Positions 41,841 to 49,460 of a stretch of DNA of 64,000 nucleotides are shown here, in pieces (positions within the stretch are counted from its first letter, which is position 1; every line of letters begins with the position of its first letter). Below the pieces are notes generated by a model. That model was not told the DNA's origin. It worked only from the letters and a program-made list of their open reading frames with translations, and made no database searches. Source of the DNA: Actinoplanes couchii (GTDB lineage: Bacteria > Actinomycetota > Actinomycetes > Mycobacteriales > Micromonosporaceae); assembly GCF_016862075.1 (NCBI RefSeq), contig NZ_BOMG01000104.1:1-64000 (forward strand), given 5' to 3'. The position numbers and the translations under genes are program-made.

Positions 41841-42230
41841 CTACGCCTCCAACGGCTGCCCGGGCGTTGACGGGCTGCCGTTCCGGCGCGCGCGGTTGTA
41901 GGTGATCAGCTCGTCGAGGGACCGCAGGGTGCGGTTCAGCCCGGCGATGTCGGTGCGGAGCTTGTCGCGGACCTCGACCAGCCGTCCGAAGGCGGCATCG
42001 CTGGTCTCGTCGCTGGGGGACTCCAGGCAGGGCAGCACTTCGAGGATGACCTGACTGTTCAGGCCGGCGGTGTAGAGCCCCTGCAGGTAGTTGACCCGGT
42101 CGACCTCGTGCTCGGTGTAGTTGCGGTGCCCGCCGGAGCTGCGCTCACTGGACAGCAGCCCCTGCTGCTCGTAGTAGCGCAGCGACCTCGTGCTGACTCC
42201 GGTGCGTTCGCTGAGCTCGCCGATCCGCAC
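41841..42230 (-). CDS. MerR-family transcriptional regulator
   Basis: A 129-residue regulator beginning VRIGELSERTGVSTRSLRYY, the MerR winged-helix, followed by EQQGLL and a long dimerisation helix; there is no metal-binding Cys cluster. The start GTG 42230 follows GGAGGAGG; the open frame extends upstream without such a site. It is divergent from a crotonase gene whose promoter has the stretched spacer that MerR proteins act on. Confidence 0.9.
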   Translation of the reverse strand: MRIGELSERTGVSTRSLRYYEQQGLLSSERSSGGHRNYTEHEVDRVNYLQGLYTAGLNSQVILEVLPCLESPSDETSDAAFGRLVEVRDKLRTDIAGLNRTLRSLDELITYNRARRNGSPSTPGQPLEA

Positions 42231-42264
42231 GGGATCCTCCTCCGGTGGGCTGCGCCACAAGTCC

Positions 42265-42296
42265 TTGAATCTGACATGGATGTCAGGATCTAGCGT
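42265..42296 (+). promoter_or_regulatory. MerR-type promoter with operator in a 20-bp spacer
   Basis: TTGAAT (42265-42270) and TAGCGT (42291-42296) are 20 bp apart. Between them lies the perfect dyad CTGACAT-GG-ATGTCAG (42271-42286). This is the classical MerR arrangement, in which the activator twists an overlong spacer. The predicted start coincides with the ATG at 42304, suggesting a leaderless mRNA. Confidence 0.72.
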
Positions 42297-42303
42297 AGCC
42301 CGC

Positions 42304-43134
42304 ATGACAAACCCGCAGTTCACAGCCCTCCGTGTCGCCGTCGACTCCGGCGTCGCCACCGTCACCATCGACAACCCGCCACTCAACCTGCTCGACGTCG
42401 CACTGATCACGGACCTGAACACCTTTGCCGACGGTGTACGCGACGACGAGGCCGTCAAGGTGATCGTGGTCGAGAGCGCCGACCCCGAATTCTTCATCGC
42501 ACACGGCGACGCCCACTTCGTCGACCGCCCGGAGACCTTCGCCGCTCTCGCCGAGGGATTCGAGGGCCCGCTGAACCCGATGCAGGCCCTGCACGAGAAG
42601 CTGCGTGCCCTGCCCCAGATCACCATCGGCAAGATCGCCGGTTTCGCCCGCGGCGGTGGCCACGAGCTGCTGATGGCGCTCGACCTGCGCTTCGCCGCGA
42701 TCGGCCGGGCCCAGGTGGCGCAGCCCGAGGTGCTGCTCGGCATCCTTCCCGGAGGCGGCGGCACCCAGTACCTGACCCGGCTCACCGGCCGCGCCCGCGC
42801 GCTGGAGCTGCTGCTGGGCGCCCCACTTGTCGACGCCGAGCTGGCCGAACGTTACGGGCTGGTCAACCGGGCACCGCCCGCCGACGAGCTCGACGACTTC
42901 GTCAGCGTCCTGGCCCGCCACATCGCCGGCCTGCCCACCGAGGTCATCCAGGCGGTGCGCGCCGCGGTCGACGCCGCCCTCACCGGATCGTACGAGGACG
43001 GCCTGGCGCTGGAGAACCAGCAGCTCGGCAAGTTGTTCACCGCCGAGGCCGCCCAGCGGACGGTGGACCTGCTCAAGGCCGGCTACCAGACCCGCGAGGG
43101 CGAGAAACGGCTCGAACAGATCCTGCACGGCTGA
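42304..43134 (+). CDS. Enoyl-CoA hydratase/isomerase (crotonase) family protein
   Basis: A 276-residue crotonase-fold protein with DNPPLNLLD near the N terminus, the oxyanion-hole segment FARGGGHELLMALDLRFA and QPEVLLGILPGGGG. Glu residues stand at both usual catalytic positions (HELL and QPEV), compatible with hydratase activity. The loop FFIAHGDAHFV replaces the usual AFCAGAD-like segment. The acyl-CoA substrate is unknown. It starts at ATG 42304 with no ribosome-binding site, probably leaderless, and is likely activated by the divergent MerR. Confidence 0.88.
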   Translation: MTNPQFTALRVAVDSGVATVTIDNPPLNLLDVALITDLNTFADGVRDDEAVKVIVVESADPEFFIAHGDAHFVDRPETFAALAEGFEGPLNPMQALHEKLRALPQITIGKIAGFARGGGHELLMALDLRFAAIGRAQVAQPEVLLGILPGGGGTQYLTRLTGRARALELLLGAPLVDAELAERYGLVNRAPPADELDDFVSVLARHIAGLPTEVIQAVRAAVDAALTGSYEDGLALENQQLGKLFTAEAAQRTVDLLKAGYQTREGEKRLEQILHG

Positions 43135-43160
43135 ACGGACCCCGAAAGACCGCCGTCCGT

Positions 43161-43198
43161 TGTCCCGGTCGCCCCCGATGACCCCGACGACCGGGACA
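43161..43198. terminator. Bidirectional terminator hairpin
   Basis: TGTCCCGGTCG (43161-43171) and CGACCGGGACA (43188-43198) form a perfect 11-bp stem with a 16-nt loop between convergent stops at 43134 and 43202. Confidence 0.75.
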
Positions 43199-43201
43199 CC
43201 C

Positions 43202-43840
43202 TTAGAAGTGGAGGTACGCCTTCTTCACCAGCTGGCACAGATAATCGAATCGGATGCCGTACGTGGGATCCGGATCGAACTCGGGCAGGCCGGAAGCCGG
43301 GTCGATGATGTAGACGATCCGGTTCCCCGGCTCATAGCCGTAGATCACGAACCAGTGGTCGACCTCGGACGAGTTGTTCCAGTCGTCGGGCCGGTACGGG
43401 CTGTACGCCGGCACCACCACGTTCACGATCGGCGGCACCCAGGCCCCGATACCGTTCGTGATCCGCTGCCAGAACTGCTCCCGCAACGCGACCGAACTGC
43501 GCAACCCGCCCCGGGACTCGACGTCCTCGAGGTCGTAGGTGTCCGCACCGAACCAATGGTTCGCGCCGCTCAACATCTGGTGGCGGTTCGTGCCGCCCGA
43601 GTTGGTGCCGACGTACGACGCGAGCGAGGTCTGACTGGGCAGATCGGAAGCGTCGTCGTGCCAGGCGGAGATCGCGATCCGCAGGGCCGCCGGCCCACAC
43701 CAGTAGTTGCGCTGCTGCCGCTGCCAGATCAGCGGAATCTTCACCGGTGCGGCCTGCGCCGCGCCGGGAAGACTCAGCGCACCCACCCCGGCAGCGGCTG
43801 CTCCCAGCATCGGAAGGGTCAGCAACCTACGTCGGTTCAT
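43202..43840 (-). CDS. Secreted C39-like papain-fold peptidase
   Basis: A 212-residue exported protein. The leader MNRRRLLTLPMLGAAAAG is Tat-like (RRRLL) and ends at AQA (residue 30). The mature part has Cys48 in NYWCGPAALRIA, His162 in VDHWFVIYGYE and Asp180 in IIDPASG, the papain-like triad of the peptidase C39/C39-like group. Such free-standing secreted forms differ from the C39 domain of peptide exporters. No transporter or leader peptide lies beside it, so a role in peptide maturation is not supported. ATG 43840 follows GAGAGGA. Confidence 0.8.
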   Translation of the reverse strand: MNRRRLLTLPMLGAAAAGVGALSLPGAAQAAPVKIPLIWQRQQRNYWCGPAALRIAISAWHDDASDLPSQTSLASYVGTNSGGTNRHQMLSGANHWFGADTYDLEDVESRGGLRSSVALREQFWQRITNGIGAWVPPIVNVVVPAYSPYRPDDWNNSSEVDHWFVIYGYEPGNRIVYIIDPASGLPEFDPDPTYGIRFDYLCQLVKKAYLHF

Positions 43841-44002
43841 CGATGGTGTCCTCTCGACGATCGTCACCGGCGGTCCGGCGACCGCCACCTCCCACCGTGC
43901 GGATCCATCTGTCCCCGGCACAGCCCTATCTGTCCCCCGGACCAGCGGCGAGACAGATGACGTCGGGGCGGGGCGCGCTCCGACGTGTCGTACGGTGCGC
44001 GG

Positions 44003-44373
44003 ATGACAGGGGAAGTGCCCGAGCTGCTGGCGCTGCTGTCGGTGGAACGTGACTTCCACCGGCGTGGGGAGATCCGCCGCGATATCGAGAAGACGCCGGA
44101 TGCCGCGACGGTGGTGCGACGCCTTCGGTGATCGTGCTGATGAAGCCCGGGCGACCGTCGAGCGGTTGAGTGCGGATGGCGGCGAGGTGCGCGCGTTCTC
44201 GTTCAGCGCGTACAACAACGGGACCGCGTGGTTGGTTGCCAGGAACGGCGTCACGGTACGTCGCTACAGCATTTTCGATCCTCAGGACACGGCTGGTGAC
44301 CCGCTGCCGATCGAACAGGACTGGATGGCCGCGATCTGCCGCCTGGCCGGTACGAAATCTAGGCGCCGGAACC
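44003..44373 (+). pseudogene. Probably frameshifted gene of unknown family
   Basis: ATG 44003 opens a 42-codon frame (MTGEVPELLALLSVERDFHR...) that stops at TGA 44129-44131. The next frame over continues with FGDRADEARATVERLSADGG, then AYNNGTAWLVARNG and a plausible end near LAGTKSRR, with gene-like codon use. Together they read like one protein broken by a frameshift. The 3' end runs into the convergent fusion gene. I do not recognise the family. Confidence 0.4.
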
Positions 44374-45393
44374 GGCCGGGATGCTCTTGGCCAGATGTAG
44401 GACGGCGCCGGAGCCGGGTGGCGTCCGGGTGACGTAGCCTTCGCGCTGGTAGAGGGCGATGTTGCGGTGGCTCTTCGCGCCGGTGGACAGCAGGATGCGG
44501 GTGCAGTCCGGGTCGGCGGCGGACTCGGCGGTGTGCAGCAGCCAGCGGCCCACGCCCCGGCCGCGCAGGTCGGGGGTGACGGCGAGGCGGCCGATGTGCC
44601 AGTCGGTTCCGGTGCGGCGGGTGCGGACCATGCCGACGAGGCGGCCGCCGATCCAGAGGCCGGTCGTGGTCCAGTCCGGCAGCCATGCGCGGACCTCGTC
44701 CACCGACTCGTGCAGGGCCGGGATGTCCAGGGTGTCGTTCTGGAGGGCCTCGTCCACCCAGCAGCACCGCTGCAGCACGGTGACGTCGGCCGCGTCGTCG
44801 GCGGTGAGCCGTGTCGTGCGGGAGCCGGGCAGCGGCCCGGCCGACGATTCCCGCCGCATCGGGCGCAGGGCGTGGGCGAGGCGGACCAGTTCGTCGAGCA
44901 GGCCGACGGCGGCGGCGTCCCGGGCAGGGTCGGCGGGCGTGCCGATGCGGATCGCGACGGTGGCGCCCAGCGGGACCATCCGCAGCGTCGTCACCACCTG
45001 TTTGGCGTGCTGGACCGCCCGGGTGCCGGCCGAGGTGTGGCCGTAGCTGACAAAACCGATCGGTTTCCACGCCCACTCACGGCTCAGGTAGTCGAGGGCG
45101 TTCTTCAGCGCCGCCGGCATCCCGTAGTTGTACTCCGGCGTGACCACCACGAACCCGTCCGCGGCGTCCACCATCGCACTCCAGCGCCGGGTGTGCTCCT
45201 GCCGGTAGACGCCCGTCGAGGGGTGTTCCTCCTCGTCCAGGAACGGCAGGTCCAGATCGGCGAGGGCGACCGGCACGAGTTCCGCGGTGTCCGGGCCGAC
45301 GGTGTCGGTGAACCACTGCGCCACCGACGGGCCGAGGGCTCCCGGCCGGGTGGAGCAGGTCAGGACCAGCACACGGACCTTTTTCGTTGACAT
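44359..45393 (-). CDS. NADPH-dependent FMN reductase fused to a GNAT acetyltransferase
   Basis: A 344-residue two-domain protein. Residues 1-185 are a flavodoxin-fold NAD(P)H:FMN reductase (VLVLTCSTRPGALG phosphate loop, VVVTPEYNYGMPAALKNALD). Residues about 193-344 are a GNAT domain (TRLTADDAADVTVLQRC, acetyl-CoA loop LRGRGVGRWLL, NIALYQREGYV). The frame is continuous through a short linker, so this is a real fusion. It starts at ATG 45393 (MSTKK), inside one arm of a long palindrome shared with the divergent MarR gene. Reductases of this family next to MarR often handle quinone or electrophile stress; an acetyltransferase would add drug-detoxifying capacity (inference). Confidence 0.9.
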   Translation of the reverse strand: MSTKKVRVLVLTCSTRPGALGPSVAQWFTDTVGPDTAELVPVALADLDLPFLDEEEHPSTGVYRQEHTRRWSAMVDAADGFVVVTPEYNYGMPAALKNALDYLSREWAWKPIGFVSYGHTSAGTRAVQHAKQVVTTLRMVPLGATVAIRIGTPADPARDAAAVGLLDELVRLAHALRPMRRESSAGPLPGSRTTRLTADDAADVTVLQRCCWVDEALQNDTLDIPALHESVDEVRAWLPDWTTTGLWIGGRLVGMVRTRRTGTDWHIGRLAVTPDLRGRGVGRWLLHTAESAADPDCTRILLSTGAKSHRNIALYQREGYVTRTPPGSGAVLHLAKSIPAGSGA

Positions 45394-45436
45394 GGAAACG
45401 AAGGCTAGATGCTAGTTTGATTCCATGTCAACGAAA
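45382..45436. promoter_or_regulatory. Long dyad spanning both divergent start codons (MarR operator)
   Basis: The 16-bp arms 45382-45397 and 45421-45436 are perfect reverse complements, and each contains one ATG, so both genes begin with the codons ATG TCA ACG AAA. The 23-bp centre holds a second small dyad, CTAG-ATG-CTAG (45405-45415), nearly concentric. It is probably the MarR binding site controlling both genes. Confidence 0.7.
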
Positions 45437-45859
45437 TGGTTGAGCCCTGACGAGGACCGGGCCTGGCGGGCGTACCGGCGGGTGATGGTCGCCGTTCAGA
45501 CCAGCACGGCCCGCGACCTGGCGACCGCCGGACTGTCCGAGCCCGACTACGAGGTGCTCAGCACCCTCTCCGAGCGGCCCGCGAACACCAGCACCCTCGG
45601 CGAGCAGGCCGACAAGATGGGCTGGTCCCGCAGCCGGCTGTCCCGGCACGCCACCCGGATGGAAGCCCGCGGCCTCCTGTCGAGGGCCCCCGACCCCGCC
45701 GACGGCCGGGGTTGCCTGCTCACCCTCACCCCGCAGGGGCTGCTCGCCCTGGAGGGCGCCGCCCCGATCCACGTCGCCTCGGTCCGGCGCCACCTCATCG
45801 ACAGGCTGACCCCGGAAGACCTCACCGCGCTGGTACGAATGGCCGAGCGCCTGGACTAG
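45425..45859 (+). CDS. MarR-family transcriptional regulator
   Basis: A 144-residue winged-helix regulator. The recognition region is SEPDYEVLSTLSERPANTST and MGWSRSRLSRHATRMEARGL; the wing is DPADGRGCLLTLTPQG. It begins MSTKWLSPDE at ATG 45425, 31 bp from the divergent fusion-gene start, with the operator overlapping both. Autorepression together with the reductase gene is expected. Confidence 0.92.
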   Translation: MSTKWLSPDEDRAWRAYRRVMVAVQTSTARDLATAGLSEPDYEVLSTLSERPANTSTLGEQADKMGWSRSRLSRHATRMEARGLLSRAPDPADGRGCLLTLTPQGLLALEGAAPIHVASVRRHLIDRLTPEDLTALVRMAERLD

Positions 45860-45867
45860 ACGAAACC

Positions 45868-45893
45868 GGCCCGGGCCAACGGCGAGCCGGGCC
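45868..45893 (+). terminator. Hairpin after marR-type gene
   Basis: GGCCCGG (45868-45874) pairs with CCGGGCC (45887-45893) around 12 nt, 8 bp after the stop. A second hairpin (CGCCCCG/CGGGGCG) follows at 45923-45945. Confidence 0.5.
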
Positions 45894-46009
45894 ACGTTCG
45901 AGTGTTCGTCACCTTCTGTTCCCGCCCCGGTGGCTCGACGGGGCGGCCCGGCCACCCGCGCCCGTGATCACATGAGTCGATCAAGCAAACGTCACGGGGA
46001 GGCTCCATC

Positions 46010-46645
46010 ATGCGGCGACTGGCTTCGGCTCTCGTCACGCTCGCTCTCACCACCGTTGCCACCGCGGTTGCGCTGATCGCCGGTTCTCCGGCGAACGCCA
46101 TCCCGGTCGGCGGGTGGTACATGCTCGTCAACGACTACTACGACGGGACCTCGGGCTACGACGGCGGTGTGATGTGGTGTCTGAGCACGAACTCGGAGAC
46201 CTCACCGAGTGGCGCGGGCACCCATCAGCTCTACCTGGCCACCTGTGACGCGGACGTCCCCGGCCAGTGGTGGCGGTTCGACGGCAGCGGTGACACCACC
46301 ATCGAGAGCTGGCGTAAGTACAGCGGCTACCCCTACGACGTCAGCGGCAACACGTCACCGGTTCCCGGTGGCGACCAGAACACCTTCGGCGCCTTCTCAG
46401 CCCGGTCGAGCAGCGCGAAGGGGCACGGATGGGTCGTCTACACCGTCCGTGGTGGCGCGACGAACCGCTACATGTTCGAGAACGGCTTGAGCGGCCAAGG
46501 CCTCAGCGTCTCGCACAACGTGAAGTACACCGCCTCGACCTGGCGGGTCTACACTTCCCGGATCCCGAGCCCGGCGGCGCCGGTGGAACAGCAGGTGTGG
46601 CGCTTCTTCCAGCCGGTCGCCTACCCGCCCGCCTACTCCGCCTGA
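46010..46645 (+). CDS. Secreted ricin-B-like (beta-trefoil) protein
   Basis: A 211-residue exported protein. The signal peptide ends near PANA (residue 30). The mature part has WYMLVNDYYDG, CLSTNSE, HQLYLATCD with GQWWRF, and later QQVWRFFQP. These resemble the strand and QxW pattern of ricin-type beta-trefoil lectins in diverged form. ATG 46010 follows GGGGAGG at good spacing. No catalytic domain is attached. A carbohydrate-binding role is plausible but not shown. Confidence 0.65.
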   Translation: MRRLASALVTLALTTVATAVALIAGSPANAIPVGGWYMLVNDYYDGTSGYDGGVMWCLSTNSETSPSGAGTHQLYLATCDADVPGQWWRFDGSGDTTIESWRKYSGYPYDVSGNTSPVPGGDQNTFGAFSARSSSAKGHGWVVYTVRGGATNRYMFENGLSGQGLSVSHNVKYTASTWRVYTSRIPSPAAPVEQQVWRFFQPVAYPPAYSA

Positions 46646-46688
46646 CCGGGAAGCCGGGGCGGGACGGCAGGGCGGGACGGCGGGTCGT

Positions 46689-47477
46689 TCAGTCGCGTAG
46701 CCAGATGCCCATGTCGTAGCCGAAGGGTGTCTGGTAGACGACGGCCACGACGGCGGTCAGGGCGGCCAGGATGCCGAGGGCGAGCCGGCGCCGGCGGGAC
46801 AGGCTGGCCCGGCGGGTCAGCAGCGGGAGGGTGGCCAGGGCCAGCATCGCCTGGCCGAACCCGTCCCGGCTGAGCACTGTCAGGTAGAGTGGGAGCACCT
46901 GCGCCCACGCCAGCACGATCATGGCGGTGCCGAGGCCGATGAGGCCGAGCCGGTGCCCGACACCCCGGCGCCGTTCGGTGCAGGCCAGCACGAAGGCGAC
47001 GAGACCGGTGGCGGCGGAGAGCACGTAGGGGAGGGCGCCGGACAGGGCGCCCCAGAACAGCACCGCGGCCGGCGGTAGCGCCACCGGGTCCGGGATGCCC
47101 TGCGCCCATCCCCACAGGTCGGCGTCCGGGTTGTTGCTGACGATCAGGTACGGGACCAGGGCGGCGGTCAGCCAGCCGCTCACACTCCAGGCCATCATCG
47201 TGGCGAGCAGTCGGGAGGCGGTGATCGCGGCCGTGGTCCCCGAGGCGGCGGCGTTCAGGACGCTCTCGTGCCCGCGTGCCGCGGCGCGCAGCATCGGCAG
47301 AGTGCGGATCGCCCCGAGCAGATAGCTGCGCCGGGCGGCCGGGTCGTGCGCCATCGTCAGCAGGTCGGCGGCCCATTCACCGCGCTGGCGTTCCCGGAAG
47401 GCGGCCGGGAGCAGGGCGCCGAGCGCGCGGATCCAGAGCCGGTCGGCGCGGGGGAGTGCGGCGTGGGCCTCGGTCAT
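46689..47477 (-). CDS. Polytopic membrane protein downstream of PadR
   Basis: A 262-residue protein with about six membrane segments after a soluble N-terminal part (LLPAAFRERQRGEWAADLLT). Such an N-terminal segment with RxEWxADL is common in actinobacterial integral membrane proteins encoded next to PadR regulators. The function is unknown. The start ATG 47477 overlaps the padR stop in TGATG, so the two are translationally coupled and the PadR probably controls both. Confidence 0.8.
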   Translation of the reverse strand: MTEAHAALPRADRLWIRALGALLPAAFRERQRGEWAADLLTMAHDPAARRSYLLGAIRTLPMLRAAARGHESVLNAAASGTTAAITASRLLATMMAWSVSGWLTAALVPYLIVSNNPDADLWGWAQGIPDPVALPPAAVLFWGALSGALPYVLSAATGLVAFVLACTERRRGVGHRLGLIGLGTAMIVLAWAQVLPLYLTVLSRDGFGQAMLALATLPLLTRRASLSRRRRLALGILAALTAVVAVVYQTPFGYDMGIWLRD

Positions 47478-47797
47478 CACGCGATCCCTTCCGCGGGGCG
47501 AGCCACACGCGGGGCGCGGCGTCGGCGTACGGCCTCGGTCCATTGCCGGGAGGCCGCGAGGCCTTCCGCGGTGAGCAGGTAGTAGCGGCGCCGGGGCCGT
47601 CCCTCGACGTGCGGGTCGATGTCGTCGTCGCGGCTGGAGAGCCATCCGGCGCTCTCGAACGCCACCAGGATCGGATAGATGGTGCCGGGTTCGAGCCCCG
47701 CGTGCTGGGCGAGTTCGAGGCCGTACCACTCCCGCCCGGGGTCGTCGAGGAACGCCTGGAGCGCGAGGAGCCGCGGTGTCGTCATCCGAAGGGCCAT
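47477..47797 (-). CDS. PadR-family transcriptional regulator
   Basis: A 106-residue winged-helix protein. It has ALQAFLDDPGREWYGLELAQ, LEPGTIYPILVAFESAGWL and the wing GRPRRRYYLLTAEG, the standard PadR motifs. It is the short PadR-s1-like form without a long C-terminal domain. It starts at ATG 47797, 13 bp from a CATAGCTATG palindrome that may be its operator. Confidence 0.9.
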   Translation of the reverse strand: MALRMTTPRLLALQAFLDDPGREWYGLELAQHAGLEPGTIYPILVAFESAGWLSSRDDDIDPHVEGRPRRRYYLLTAEGLAASRQWTEAVRRRRAPRVARPAEGIA

Positions 47798-47809
47798 GCC
47801 CGAACTCTA

Positions 47810-47834
47810 CATAGCTATGGCTAGTTCTTCATAG
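47810..47834. promoter_or_regulatory. Candidate PadR operator
   Basis: CATAGCTATG (47810-47819) is a perfect 10-bp palindrome. CTATG (47815-47819) and CATAG (47830-47834) form an overlapping second dyad. It lies between the padR start and the divergent LLM oxidoreductase gene. Confidence 0.5.
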
Positions 47835-47876
47835 GGGGTCGGTTTATGGAGATCGGCGACCGGGAAGCGGTCCTCT

Positions 47877-48728
47877 ATGGACATCGGAATCGGACTACCC
47901 AACCAGGTACGTGACGTGACCGCCTCGATCATTCCCCGCTGGGCACGCCGGGCCGAGGAAACGGGCTTCGCCACCCTCGGCAGCACCGGCCGGTTCGCCT
48001 ATCCAAGCGTGATGGACACCGTCGCCCTGGCCGCCGCGGCCGGGGCCACCAGCACCATCAAGCTGATCAGCCACGTGCTGCTGGCGACCACCTGGCCGGG
48101 TGTGCTGCTGGCCAAGGAGGCCGCCTCGATCGACGGGGTCTCCGGCGGCCGTCTCACCCTCGGCCTCGGTGTCGGCGTCCGCGAGGACGACTTCGTGGTC
48201 CCCGGCCACGGGCCACGCGGCCGGGGCGCCCGGATGGACCAGGACCTCGCCACCTACCGGGCGGTGTGGGCCGGTGAACCGGTCGCGGGCGGCGAGATGC
48301 CCGTCGTTCCGGCCGGCACCCGGCAGGTGCCGATGCTGTTCGGCGCGATGAGCCCGGCCGCGTACCGGCGGATGGCCGAGTCGTCGGACGGCTTCATCGC
48401 CGGGACGATGCCGGCGTCCATGGCGGGCGAGGCCTTCGACGGCGCCCGCGCCGCGTGGCAGGCCGCCGGGCGCACCGGCAAGCCCCGGCTGGTCGCCCTG
48501 AACTACTTCGCCCTCGGCGACCCGGACCGCGGCCTGGCCAACGTCGGCGACTACTACGCCGCCACCGGCGACTACCGGGACCTCGCCGTCGCGGGCGTGC
48601 ACACCGATGCGGCCGGCCTGCGCGACGCGATCAAACAGTTCGACGACCTGGGCGCCGACGAACTGATCCTGATCCCGTCGACCGACGACCTGGACGAGGT
48701 GACGCGCCTGGCCGACATCGTCCTCTGA
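47877..48728 (+). CDS. LLM-class flavin/F420-dependent oxidoreductase
   Basis: A 283-residue TIM-barrel protein of the luciferase-like monooxygenase family. It has MDIGIGLPNQ at the start, SHVLLATTWPGVLLAKEAAS and SGGRLTLGLGVGVREDDF. In actinomycetes many members use F420 rather than FMN; which applies here cannot be decided. The substrate is unknown. It starts at ATG 47877 and is divergent from padR, so it may be co-regulated. Confidence 0.88.
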   Translation: MDIGIGLPNQVRDVTASIIPRWARRAEETGFATLGSTGRFAYPSVMDTVALAAAAGATSTIKLISHVLLATTWPGVLLAKEAASIDGVSGGRLTLGLGVGVREDDFVVPGHGPRGRGARMDQDLATYRAVWAGEPVAGGEMPVVPAGTRQVPMLFGAMSPAAYRRMAESSDGFIAGTMPASMAGEAFDGARAAWQAAGRTGKPRLVALNYFALGDPDRGLANVGDYYAATGDYRDLAVAGVHTDAAGLRDAIKQFDDLGADELILIPSTDDLDEVTRLADIVL

Positions 48729-48746
48729 GCGCGGGCGAACCCGTCG

Positions 48747-48774
48747 GGGCTCCTCGGCGAGATCCGAGGAGCCC
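48747..48774. terminator. Bidirectional terminator hairpin
   Basis: GGGCTCCTCGG (48747-48757) and CCGAGGAGCCC (48764-48774) form a perfect 11-bp stem with a 6-nt loop between convergent stops at 48728 and 48793. Confidence 0.8.
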
Positions 48775-48792
48775 GCCCGGTCCCGCCGCCGT

Positions 48793-49005
48793 TCACGAGG
48801 CGTCGCGTCGCTCACGGAGCAGCGCCCGCACGTCGCCGGCGATCAGCACCGCCGTCCCGACGACCACGCCGGCGCCCAGCACGGCCAGCCACACGTCGCC
48901 CGCCTGCCACGCCCAGAAGGCGAGCAGCGGCGTCAGCACCAGCCCGATCACCCGCAGCATCACCCGAACCCGGCGTGATCCCGCAACCGCAACGAAGTCA
49001 CCCAT
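48793..49005 (-). CDS. Small membrane protein (two hydrophobic segments)
   Basis: A 70-residue protein from ATG 49005 (MGDFVAVAGSRRVRVMLRVI...). It has two hydrophobic helices (VIGLVLTPLLAFWAWQ and VWLAVLGAGVVVGTAVLIAG) and a charged tail RALLRERRDAS. I do not recognise the family. The longer open frame upstream has no supporting start and covers the NRPS upstream region. Confidence 0.6.
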   Translation of the reverse strand: MGDFVAVAGSRRVRVMLRVIGLVLTPLLAFWAWQAGDVWLAVLGAGVVVGTAVLIAGDVRALLRERRDAS

Positions 49006-49460
49006 CGAAGAACCCCTTTCCGGTACGCGGTACCGGCCGGCACCGCCGCACACCGATGAGCATGCCGATCCCGCCCACCCCGGCGCGTCCGGCGATCGAC
49101 AGACACACGTGTGACTTTCGTTGACAGCGGCACCGTGCGGTCGGAAATCCGATTCGGAGACTTTCTCGGTTTCCTTACACCCCGGTCTGCATGCGGAATA
49201 CCGAGCGTGACCGTCCACGTGACAGCGGCACGTACCGTGTCGGTGGATCACGCCGGGGTTCGGGTGGGCTGATCCGCAGGTGGTGGGGTCTGCGGCCCGG
49301 ACCGCGCGGGGCTGTCGATGACGGCGACGCGGCAGGAGCACATTCTGTGTAGCGCAATCGTCATGATATTTACCATCTTGCCACCTATTCGGCTTTCCTC
49401 CACAGTGGCGGACTGTGCGCGGCGTTAACGATCGTCGCAACTGTCAACGAGGAGGCCGTA
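49006..49460. other. 455-bp region upstream of the NRPS operon
   Basis: No gene is supported. It contains the palindrome CACACGTGTG (49104-49113), two copies of TGACAGCGGCAC (49122-49133 and 49220-49231), the first preceded by T to give a TTGACA-like -35 box, and a notably AT-rich stretch near 49347-49395. The NRPS ribosome-binding site GAGGAGG is at 49449-49455. It is the likely control region of the operon. Confidence 0.55.

Noticed and set aside
43202..43840. Lanthipeptide- or bacteriocin-type C39 maturation system
   Set aside because: The C39-like peptidase is a free secreted protein; no ABC transporter with a C39 domain, modifying enzyme or GG-leader precursor is near.
46646..46688. Two copies of GGCGGGACGG between convergent genes as a regulatory repeat
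   Set aside because: A short G-rich direct repeat in a 43-bp gap is easily explained by composition; no dyad or promoter context.
49104..49113. CACACGTGTG as a specific operator
   Set aside because: A single 10-bp palindrome in GC-rich non-coding DNA is weak evidence and no matching regulator is nearby; kept only as a note in the region entry.
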